This document shows, piece by piece, positions 9,238 to 15,834 of a stretch of DNA of 64,000 nt. The stretch covers positions 124,001 to 188,000 of the forward strand of contig JACKAT010000002.1 of assembly GCA_020634935.1 (NCBI GenBank), given 5' to 3'. A model generated the notes under the pieces. That model was not told the origin of the DNA. It did no database searches and worked only from the letters and a program-made list of their open reading frames with translations. The stretch's first letter is position 1. Each line of letters starts with the position of its first letter. This DNA comes from Anaerolineales bacterium. Its GTDB lineage: Bacteria > Chloroflexota > Anaerolineae > 4572-78 > J111. A program made the translations under genes and the position numbers.

Positions 9238-9360
9238 TATTTCTGCATCATTTGCAAACTCAATCCAAAATTCGCCGCAGGGAACTAAGGCGCAGGAAGC
9301 CAGGCCAATGAGAGTACCGGATCGCCAGGCTTTTTCGATGATGGCTTTGATGAAGTTCAT
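9229..9360 (-). CDS. Small hypothetical protein, 43 residues
   Basis: An ATG at 9360 is preceded by AGGAGAG six bases away, an excellent ribosome binding site. The product begins MNFIKAIIEKAWRSG and carries a short hydrophobic stretch with two Cys (LIGLASCALVPC), then an acidic tail ending in EIQD. I do not recognise it. It follows the cupin gene on the same strand at 52 bases, so the two are probably co-transcribed. The stop codon lies inside a degenerate repeat end. It could be a small membrane-associated peptide; function unknown. Confidence 0.5.
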   Translation of the reverse strand: MNFIKAIIEKAWRSGTLIGLASCALVPCGEFWIEFANDAEIQD

Positions 9361-9412
9361 TTGATCTCTCCTTATAAAATAAATAGGTATTAAACAGGGG
9401 ATTCGCTCGTGA

Positions 9413-9928
9413 TTAGAGGGTATAACTTTGGCCCCACGTAACCCGGGTGCGTGCGGTGGTTGTCGGCGCCGGTGTTGTGGTTTGGGGCGGCGTGGTCGCG
9501 GTTACGGTTGGGGGTGGGTTGGTGGCAAAAGCCTCCAACTCTGGTAACAAAACTACACTCTCCTGTTCGTTGGGATCGGTGCGGGCGACCAGCGCAGTGA
9601 CGGCTTCGGTTTCGCTGGGGTTGTAGGGCAGATGGGGCATCCCGGCGGGGATGTACAGGTATTCGCCGGCGCTAACAGTGAGATGCTCGGATAGTTGATC
9701 GCCGTACCACATATGGGCTTGGCCGTGCAGGACGTAAATGGCGGTTTCATGATTGTGGTGTAGATGGGCTTTGGCATGCTGGCCGGGCGGAATGATGGTC
9801 AAATGCAAGCAGATGGCCTGGGCTCCGGTATTCTCCGCCGAAATTCCGCCCAGATAAGTTACGGCTTGTTTACTTTTGTAACTGTGGGTGGGTTTGATCA
9901 CCTGACATGATAAAGTTTTGATTGTCAT
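9413..9928 (-). CDS. Cupin domain protein
   Basis: 171 residues. One cupin barrel with the metal-binding pattern HLHHNHETAIYVLHGQ near residues 55-71 and the second motif PAGMPHLPYNPSE near 100. The last 45 residues are a Pro/Thr-rich tail (NPPPTVTATTPPQTTT) outside the barrel, which is unusual for a cytosolic single-domain cupin. AGGAG lies six bases before the ATG. A 129-bp palindromic element and a promoter-like block shared with the 80-residue gene at 11512 lie upstream. Enzyme versus binding role cannot be decided. Confidence 0.85.
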   Translation of the reverse strand: MTIKTLSCQVIKPTHSYKSKQAVTYLGGISAENTGAQAICLHLTIIPPGQHAKAHLHHNHETAIYVLHGQAHMWYGDQLSEHLTVSAGEYLYIPAGMPHLPYNPSETEAVTALVARTDPNEQESVVLLPELEAFATNPPPTVTATTPPQTTTPAPTTTARTRVTWGQSYTL

Positions 9929-9956
9929 CGTCGTCTCCTGTATTTATAAGCTATCT

Positions 9957-10085
9957 GTAACGCCTCAGCCCTCATGTCATTTCGAGCGACGAAGGAGTGA
10001 GAAATCCTTCAGAAGGGTGTTGGCAACCGAACGTTGTAGGGATTTCTCCACCTTCGGCTCCGCAATGACATGCCTGAGCAGTTAC
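9957..10085. repeat. Palindromic intergenic element, family B copy 1
   Basis: 129 bp bounded by GTAAC ... GTTAC with long inverted arms (CCTCATGTCATT at the left, AATGACATGCCTGAGC at the right) and inner arms GAGAAATCC / GGATTTCTCC. A second copy lies at 47551-47678. It is of the widespread ATGTCATTTCGAGCG-type palindromes and can fold as a long hairpin. It sits between the cupin gene and its likely promoter, so it would be part of the 5' untranslated RNA. Confidence 0.8.
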
Positions 10086-10089
10086 AAAA

Positions 10090-10163
10090 AGGATACCAAA
10101 TTTTAGCGGGCTTGTCTGTCGCACGATCAGGACAGTTTTGTCATAGAATCGGGACAATTTGAT
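10090..10163 (-). promoter_or_regulatory. Promoter-like block, copy 2 (toward cupin gene)
   Basis: On the minus strand it reads TTGTC-N10-GACAA, then 19 bases, then CAGACA-N17-TATCCT. The same arrangement and most bases recur at 11569-11641 upstream of the 80-residue gene. The -35 and -10 guesses fit a sigma70-type promoter; the TTGTC/GACAA dyad would be an activator or repressor site. The upstream half overlaps the 3' end of the methyltransferase gene. Confidence 0.5.
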
Positions 10164-10911
10164 ATTGCTCGTGGTGGGTCTGGATCACGATGTCGCCGGC
10201 TGTCTGGTACGGCTGCAAGAGGTGAAGCAACTGCCGGCGATAGCGTTCATCGAAGTGATCCGCGAATATAAAACGCAGCAGATGGAGCCGGTTCTGCTCC
10301 GAGTCGGCAAAGCGCACGATGTAGTCGATGCGCTGTTTGTGATAGAAATAGCCCAGCCAGGCGAGGACCTCCTCCAGATTTTCGGCGGTGTGATAGGGCA
10401 GCGGTTGGCCGAGTAAAGGATGGCTGGACTCCCAGATGTGAGCCAACGTATTATCGCGCCCGGCCATGGCGATGAGGAAGCGACCTCTGGGTTTTAACCT
10501 GTGGACAATCTGCTCGACTACGCCGCAGAGATCCGGCACGTAGTAGAGTACATGATTGGCCAGAGCCAGATCATACCGCTGCGATATGGTCGTGGGCATA
10601 GTTGACCAGGCATTGATGGTATTGGTGGTGAAGCGCTGTAAAGCGGCTTGGGCTTCTTGCCGGTAACCGGCATCCGGCTCTACCAGCGTTAAGTGCAGAT
10701 GCTCAGGTGGGGCTTGCAGCCTGGTTAAGAGTTTGCTGGTGAAGTTACCAGAGCCACACCCTAAATCGAGCCAGCGCAGGGCTGCCTCGGTTTTGAGACG
10801 CCGGCGCAGAAAGGGCAGATAGCCTTCTACATCGGCGTGGGCTTCTGTCGAGTGAGCTTCGAAGAAGGCATAGTCGGCGTAGATAGTAGAAAAGTCTTTT
10901 GTTGTTATCAT
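10141..10911 (-). CDS. Class I SAM-dependent methyltransferase
   Basis: 256 residues. Motif I WLDLGCGSGNFTSKLL (near residue 47) binds S-adenosylmethionine. LTLVEPDAGY gives the acidic residue after strand 2, and YDLALANHVLYYVPDL plus LKPRGRFLIAMAGRD complete the Rossmann fold. Substrate unknown; the C-terminal part (YHKQRIDYIVRFADSEQ) probably forms the acceptor site. GAGG lies about five bases before the ATG. It sits between two small genes and the cupin gene, all on the same strand; the cupin and 80-residue genes appear to have their own matching promoters, whereas this one does not carry that motif upstream. Confidence 0.88.
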   Translation of the reverse strand: MITTKDFSTIYADYAFFEAHSTEAHADVEGYLPFLRRRLKTEAALRWLDLGCGSGNFTSKLLTRLQAPPEHLHLTLVEPDAGYRQEAQAALQRFTTNTINAWSTMPTTISQRYDLALANHVLYYVPDLCGVVEQIVHRLKPRGRFLIAMAGRDNTLAHIWESSHPLLGQPLPYHTAENLEEVLAWLGYFYHKQRIDYIVRFADSEQNRLHLLRFIFADHFDERYRRQLLHLLQPYQTAGDIVIQTHHEQYQIVPIL

Positions 10912-10999
10912 AATATCCTCTTATTGGTCGTGATTAGGCTATTAGTCGATAGGCCGGAATAATAAATGTTTGCTATTCATAAATTTCGTAATTAATATG

Positions 11000-11126
11000 A
11001 GTTACGCAGTTCAAAAGGTGACAGTCACTTGGGTGTGATAAATCGACCGGTTTGGGCTAAATGGACGTTCATTTTCGGCCAAAAGTGACTGTCACCCGAT
11101 TCGTTATACCCAACGGCGTAAGTCCT
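11000..11126. repeat. Inverted-repeat element, family C copy 1
   Basis: The left shoulder GTTACGCAGTTCAAAAGG and GTGACAGTCACTT are mirrored at the right by AAGTGACTGTCAC and GGCGTAAGTCCT. Other copies: 21257-21377 and 34681-34811, with a truncated copy at 43107-43170. No coding capacity; MITE-like. Confidence 0.8.
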
Positions 11127-11175
11127 AATTAAGTGCGGATAGAATAAAAATGATTTTTACGGCTAAGATTTTCAT
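11125..11175 (-). CDS. Possible 16-residue leader-type peptide
   Basis: ATG at 11175 with AAGGAA six to seven bases ahead encodes MKILAVKIIFILSALN, a hydrophobic peptide. The stop lies in the end of the family C repeat. It may be a chance frame or a leader or small membrane peptide. It is listed because of the ribosome binding site and because another small gene (11512) starts nearby on the same strand. Confidence 0.25.
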   Translation of the reverse strand: MKILAVKIIFILSALN

Positions 11176-11269
11176 AAGGGTTCCTTTCTTAGCTCATTCA
11201 AATTAAGGTTTTTCTTAATCGAGTAGCCTTGTCTCTAAGGTAGGACGGTTATCGGGGGATTTCCTTTCA

Positions 11270-11512
11270 TTAACCAGCTAAATCCATAATTTTTTGGTGG
11301 GGCGTGAGCGGAGCCATCGATTTTGGGAGGCGCGCGTCATGTTTTAACCGTAACGCCTCTTGGGTCGATAGTTCCTCCAGCCGCTGAATCTCGGCGCTGA
11401 GCGGGTCCTCCGGATTGGTAAATGGGCTTAACGGTGAGACTGTTGGGTTGAGAGGGTGAAAAGAGGGCAGCGTTGTTTTGATCCCGAGCAGTAAATGGCC
11501 TAATTTGTTCAT
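11270..11512 (-). CDS. Small hypothetical protein, 80 residues
   Basis: Not recognised. The start is well supported: AGGAGG lies eight bases before the ATG. The product begins MNKLGHLLLGIKTTL, has a Pro/Ser-rich middle (NPTVSPLSPFTNPEDP), an amphipathic helix with charged residues (EIQRLEELSTQEALRLK) and ends HQKIMDLAG. No signal peptide. Upstream lie a 22-bp palindrome directly abutting the ribosome binding site and a promoter block shared with the cupin gene. Its layout (short leader-like peptide, methyltransferase nearby) would allow a modified-peptide role, but no cyclase or protease is present to support that. Confidence 0.6.
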   Translation of the reverse strand: MNKLGHLLLGIKTTLPSFHPLNPTVSPLSPFTNPEDPLSAEIQRLEELSTQEALRLKHDARLPKSMAPLTPHQKIMDLAG

Positions 11513-11527
11513 TGTTTGTTCCTCCTT

Positions 11528-11549
11528 TTAACAACGATGTCGTTGTTAA
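11528..11549 (-). promoter_or_regulatory. Palindrome next to ribosome binding site
   Basis: TTAACAACGA-TG-TCGTTGTTAA, ten-base arms with a two-base centre, lies immediately before AAAGGAGG of the 80-residue gene. It could be a DNA operator or an RNA hairpin controlling translation. Confidence 0.5.
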
Positions 11550-11568
11550 AAATAAATTTACATTTACC

Positions 11569-11641
11569 AGGATAACAAAATTCGCCGGGTTTGTCTGTCC
11601 CACGTTTTGAACAGTTTTGTCATACAATTAAGACAAATTGA
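11569..11641 (-). promoter_or_regulatory. Promoter-like block, copy 1 (80-residue gene)
   Basis: Minus-strand TTGTC-N10-GACAA, 19 bases, then CAGACA-N17-TATCCT. It matches the block at 10090-10163 at roughly three quarters of positions by eye. The remaining DNA of 11642-11822 shows nothing recognisable. Confidence 0.5.
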
Positions 11642-11822
11642 GATTTGGGGATCAGGGATGAGTGATTGGGGGGCGGCCTAATAAAATAGCCCGGTGAGTG
11701 CCACCGAGGCTGTTTTTATGAGAGGAGAGGGATAGGCTCTTGGGGACAACGCCGAGCCTGAAAACCGTGGACAAGTTGCTGACTTATCCTGCAAAACTTG
11801 TTCTCAAATGCGTCTATTCGAC

Positions 11823-12839
11823 CTATTCCAACAGATTGTGATCCATCGCAAATTTTATCAGGCTGGGCAGGTCGCGTAGGTCGAGTTTATCTTTGATGCG
11901 CCGGTTGTAGGTGTAGACCGAACCAACCGAGACGTTGAGCAGGTCGCTAATTTCGTGGTTGGATTTCCCTTGAGCCACCAGTTGCAAGACTTCCCGTTCT
12001 CGTCCGCTCAATTTGACCAGCGGATTTTCACTCACGTCTTGCTCCTGGGGGGTCGGTTGGGGTAAGTTGCCGGTGATCTGGGTAATATACTGCTCCATTT
12101 GGGCCAAGACCTGGGCGGCGGTTTTTAAGTGATCGGCCACCAGGGTCAGGTTATCAGCGCTCAACAACTGTTGGGCCATGGTCACGGTCGATTGGACTTG
12201 TTCAATCTTTTGAGCAATCTCATTGTGCAAATCGATAGCCAGCCCTTGCCGGTCGGACTGTTGGGCTTGGATGAGCAGGCTGGTCAGGTGGCGGAGCTGG
12301 TCACTCTGCTCGCTGACCACAGTAAAAAGGCGATCTTTTTCCTGCTGCTGCCGTTTGCGCCGCTCGATTTCGGAATGAAGCTGAGTGTTGGCTTCGGCCA
12401 GTTCGGCTGTTCGGTCTCGCACTTTTTCTTCCAATGTTTCGTTGGCATGTTGTAATTCTTGTTGCAAGCGACGCAGTTCTAGATGCGTTTTGACCCTGGC
12501 CAGCAGCTCCTCGGTTTGGAAGGGTTTGGTGATGTAGTCGACCCCGCCAATGGAGAAAGCCGTCATTTTATCAAACACTTCATGCAGGGCGCTGATAAAA
12601 ATGACCGGGATCTGGCGGGTTTGTTCATCGGCCTTGAGCTGCCGGCAGACCTCGTAGCCATCGATATCCGGCATTTTGATGTCGAGCAGAATCAGGTCGG
12701 GGTGGCCAATTTTGGCCCGGGCAAAGCCACCCTGACCGTTCCGAGCCATCAATACCTCGTAAGCATAGCTTTCCAGGGTATCGATGGCCACTTTTAAGTT
12801 GGTGACATTATCATCGATGATCAGGATACGCTGTTTCAT
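11823..12839 (-). CDS. Response regulator, receiver plus H-box-like helix plus LuxR HTH
   Basis: 338 residues. Residues 1-120 are a receiver domain (IDDNVTNLKVA; phospho-acceptor Asp in LILLDIKMPDIDG; Lys in TKPF). A coiled coil of about 60 residues follows (LRRLQQELQHANETLEEK), then a helical part with LAIDLHNEIAQKIEQVQ resembling the HisKA_3 H-box of NarX-type kinases, but no ATPase domain. The last 65 residues are a LuxR/GerE DNA-binding domain (LSGREREVLQLVAQGKSNHEI). The start overlaps the end of the upstream hybrid kinase by 29 bases, so the two are co-translated and probably form a pair. No target is known; the divergent CheW-fusion operon is a reasonable candidate. Confidence 0.88.
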   Translation of the reverse strand: MKQRILIIDDNVTNLKVAIDTLESYAYEVLMARNGQGGFARAKIGHPDLILLDIKMPDIDGYEVCRQLKADEQTRQIPVIFISALHEVFDKMTAFSIGGVDYITKPFQTEELLARVKTHLELRRLQQELQHANETLEEKVRDRTAELAEANTQLHSEIERRKRQQQEKDRLFTVVSEQSDQLRHLTSLLIQAQQSDRQGLAIDLHNEIAQKIEQVQSTVTMAQQLLSADNLTLVADHLKTAAQVLAQMEQYITQITGNLPQPTPQEQDVSENPLVKLSGREREVLQLVAQGKSNHEISDLLNVSVGSVYTYNRRIKDKLDLRDLPSLIKFAMDHNLLE

Positions 12840-15690
12840 AAGAGTCCAAATATTGTTCTAGCAAGGCCATAATTTTGTCATCCTCGAGCGCTTCGGCCAG
12901 GGTGTGTAAAGTTTGAGCAAATGGACGGTAGGTCTCGGCCAGGGCTTCTAAATTTTGAGCCTGTGCCTGAAGGCCGCGCATATTGCCTAATCGAGCCAAT
13001 TCATACAGGAGTTCCAGTTCAGCTTGTGGGGGCGGGGTTATTTCGGACGAATCGAAATTGACATTTACAGACTGGCGGGGGTCTTGGCGCTGATTATCGT
13101 CATAAATCCAGGCCAGGTTGAGGTAACGCTGTAGTAGACCATATAGTTTATCAGCCTCGACGGGTTTAGCCAAAAAATCATCACAGCCGATGCGCCGGCT
13201 GTGGGCCTGGTCCATGTACATGGCGCTGGCTGAGACGGCAATGATCGGAATATCGGCCAGGGCCGGCGTTTCCCGCAGGGCGGTTATCGCTTCAAAGCCC
13301 ATCATCACCGGCATGACCAAATCCATAAAGATCAGGTCGGGTTGGGTTTGTCCGGCTTTATCCAACCCCTTCTGCCCATTTTCGGCCAGGTCAACCGCAA
13401 ACCCCAGCGGTTCTAGCAGGTTGAGCAACACCAGGCGGTTGTCGCTTTTGTCATCCACCACCAGAACGCGCCGGCGTGCGCCCTCGTAGCCCGTCAACTG
13501 CTGAGCGGGGGTCTTTATTGGTGCAACGGCTTCAACTACTGGAAAACGAGCCTCGAACCAAAAGCGCGTGCCAACGGTTTCATTGGCAAGTAGTCTGGTT
13601 TGCGGCGGACTCGCTACATGTATCTTACCCCCCATCAGTCCAACCAATCGTTGGCTGATGACCAGCCCCAGACCGGCGCCTTGTTCCCGCTGCCGGCTGT
13701 CGCCGGCCTGTTCGAAGGGTTGGAAGATCTTTTTCTGCTGGTCGGCGGGGATGCCGGGGCCGGTGTCTTGCACAGCAAAAAGGAGAATACAGAATGTAGA
13801 ATGGAGAATGGCAGGCTCTGGTTTAGCATTCATTAGTTTGCTATTCGCTTTTTCATTGACCCGCAGCGTAACCCGGCCCGTTTCGGTAAATTTGACGGCG
13901 TTGCCGAGTAGGTTGAGGAGGACTTGCCGCAGACGTTTTTCGTCGGCCTGAATGAAGGCGGGTAGGTTAGAGTCAGCCTGGTAGATAAACTGCAACCCTT
14001 TTTGTTGGGCGGCCATACCCATCAAGGCGGCTACGTCAGCCAGAAAGGCGGGTAAATTCAGCGGGGCAGGGGTGAGTTCCAGGCGATTGGCCTCGACTTT
14101 GGCCAGGTCGAGCACATCATTGATTAGAGTCAGCAGATGCTGCCCGCTATTGTAAATTATGTTCAGACCATCTTTTTGCGCGGTCGTCAGGGTCGGGTCT
14201 CGATTGAGAATTTGAGCATAACCTAAAATACCGTTCAGCGGGGTGCGGAGTTCGTGGCTCATGTTGGCTAAAAAGGTGCTTTTAGCCTGGCTGGCAATCT
14301 CGGCCGTCTCCTGGGCCTGACGCGCTGACTCAAATAGTCGGGCATTTTCAATGGCGATAGCGGCCTGACCGGCAAAAGTAGAGGCCAGGCTGATGGTTTC
14401 TTCATTAAAGTCGTTCGGCGTATAGCTGTCCAGAGCCAAGATGCCGATCATCCGATTGTGCGTGATTAAGGGCACGCCCAACCACGATTGAATGGGGGAG
14501 TGAATATCTTCTAAAAAAATAGCGTACTCAGCCGGACCATTGGGCAGGTAATAAGGCCGGCGGGTTTCAATGACAACGGAATTGGGATTGTCGCCCGGCA
14601 CCGGAAATTGTATCCCAATAGCCTCGTTGGGGTTTTTTGATGTTCTCTCATCGACATATTCACCCACAATTTCCAGGCAGCCCTCCTTCAATATTTGCAC
14701 CGAGGCGCTGTCGTAAGGCACAACCTTCCTTAGCTCTTCCAGAATACGGCTGATGGCCTGGCCTAGCTCTAATGTGGAGGTAAGAGCAGCCCCCACCTCA
14801 TTGAGCGCCGCCAATTGATCAACCCGCCGGTGTAGATCAGTTTGGATTTGGGTTAGCCGGATATTAGTCTCCGAAAGGTCGGCGGTACGCGTTTCGACCA
14901 TGTCTTCTAATTGTTCGGAGTACGTCTGCAAGGCTTTCTTGCTCTGCTTCAGTTCACTAGACTGCTCTTTGACATACACATATCCCAATAACGGAATAGC
15001 CCAAATGTGCAAATTATGGCGGATCGGGCCATAGATTTCTGCATAAGTTTCGTGAGTCGCCAGATTGAAAAGCATCAGAAAATCATCCAAGAAAAAACAG
15101 GCAATCGCTATGATGACGACATTTCGCAGCCAGCCTTTACTCCGTGCTAAGAGGACAATCGGGATGGCTAATGAAATGACGCCGACAATACGAAAAACCC
15201 AATCGCCCCAATACATCCCAAACTTTAGCTCGGGGTTGGCAGCGACAGCCTGAGCCCAAGGCCAAAAGGTGATCAGATAACAAGCAACGGTCACGCTGAT
15301 CCAAACTTGCAAATAGCGACGAGAGATCGAGGTATCGCTCAAGATATATCGTAGAAAAGCCCCGGCAATGAACACGACGGCCACGCTCCGCAGGACGTGT
15401 TCGAGCGGCGGAAAGAATATTTCCAATTTAGCCGGCTCAATCACCCCGGCGACGATCAATGAAGCGATAATGAACATAAAGAACTCACGCCCCAACCCTA
15501 GACCAAAGCCCCAGACCAACAACTTTTCACGCGGATGGTCGCCCTGGCGCTGTCGTGACCAGGCGACATAGAGAAGTACGGCAAAGAATATTGTGGTCAA
15601 CCCAAAACGAACTAATTCATTTGGCGGCCCGCCAGCACCGCCGCCAAACTTAGCCAGAACAGTGATGAGGTACTCAAAAAATTGGTTCAT
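12811..15690 (-). CDS. Hybrid histidine kinase: membrane domain, GAF, HisKA, HATPase, receiver
   Basis: About 959 residues. The N-terminal 230 residues hold several transmembrane helices (FGLTTIFFAVLLYVAW, FIIASLIVAGVI and others). Then come a coiled coil, a GAF domain (about 290-455), HisKA with NMSHELRTPLNGILGY, and a HATPase with QDTGPGIPADQQ and GAGLGLVISQRLVGLMGG. A receiver follows (VLVVDDKSDNRL, DLIFMDLVMPVM), then about 100 helical residues. A stretch of about 25 residues containing ILHSTFCILLF interrupts the HATPase between the N and G1 boxes and looks like intergenic low-complexity DNA inserted in frame. The frame opens at TTG (15699); the ATG at 15690 is preferred. Divergent from the CheW-fusion operon by about 145 bases. 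Confidence 0.88.
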   Translation of the reverse strand: MNQFFEYLITVLAKFGGGAGGPPNELVRFGLTTIFFAVLLYVAWSRQRQGDHPREKLLVWGFGLGLGREFFMFIIASLIVAGVIEPAKLEIFFPPLEHVLRSVAVVFIAGAFLRYILSDTSISRRYLQVWISVTVACYLITFWPWAQAVAANPELKFGMYWGDWVFRIVGVISLAIPIVLLARSKGWLRNVVIIAIACFFLDDFLMLFNLATHETYAEIYGPIRHNLHIWAIPLLGYVYVKEQSSELKQSKKALQTYSEQLEDMVETRTADLSETNIRLTQIQTDLHRRVDQLAALNEVGAALTSTLELGQAISRILEELRKVVPYDSASVQILKEGCLEIVGEYVDERTSKNPNEAIGIQFPVPGDNPNSVVIETRRPYYLPNGPAEYAIFLEDIHSPIQSWLGVPLITHNRMIGILALDSYTPNDFNEETISLASTFAGQAAIAIENARLFESARQAQETAEIASQAKSTFLANMSHELRTPLNGILGYAQILNRDPTLTTAQKDGLNIIYNSGQHLLTLINDVLDLAKVEANRLELTPAPLNLPAFLADVAALMGMAAQQKGLQFIYQADSNLPAFIQADEKRLRQVLLNLLGNAVKFTETGRVTLRVNEKANSKLMNAKPEPAILHSTFCILLFAVQDTGPGIPADQQKKIFQPFEQAGDSRQREQGAGLGLVISQRLVGLMGGKIHVASPPQTRLLANETVGTRFWFEARFPVVEAVAPIKTPAQQLTGYEGARRRVLVVDDKSDNRLVLLNLLEPLGFAVDLAENGQKGLDKAGQTQPDLIFMDLVMPVMMGFEAITALRETPALADIPIIAVSASAMYMDQAHSRRIGCDDFLAKPVEADKLYGLLQRYLNLAWIYDDNQRQDPRQSVNVNFDSSEITPPPQAELELLYELARLGNMRGLQAQAQNLEALAETYRPFAQTLHTLAEALEDDKIMALLEQYLDSYETAYPDHR

Positions 15691-15834
15691 TGTATGCAAA
15701 CTTTACGCTTAGCCGATACGTAGGATATAGCGATTTAACTTGAAAATCTTAACGCACTTTTTACGCAGAAATTTCAGATTGTGACGATAATAGAAATGTA
15801 TCGGATTAATTTTATCAAACCGGAGAGATATACT

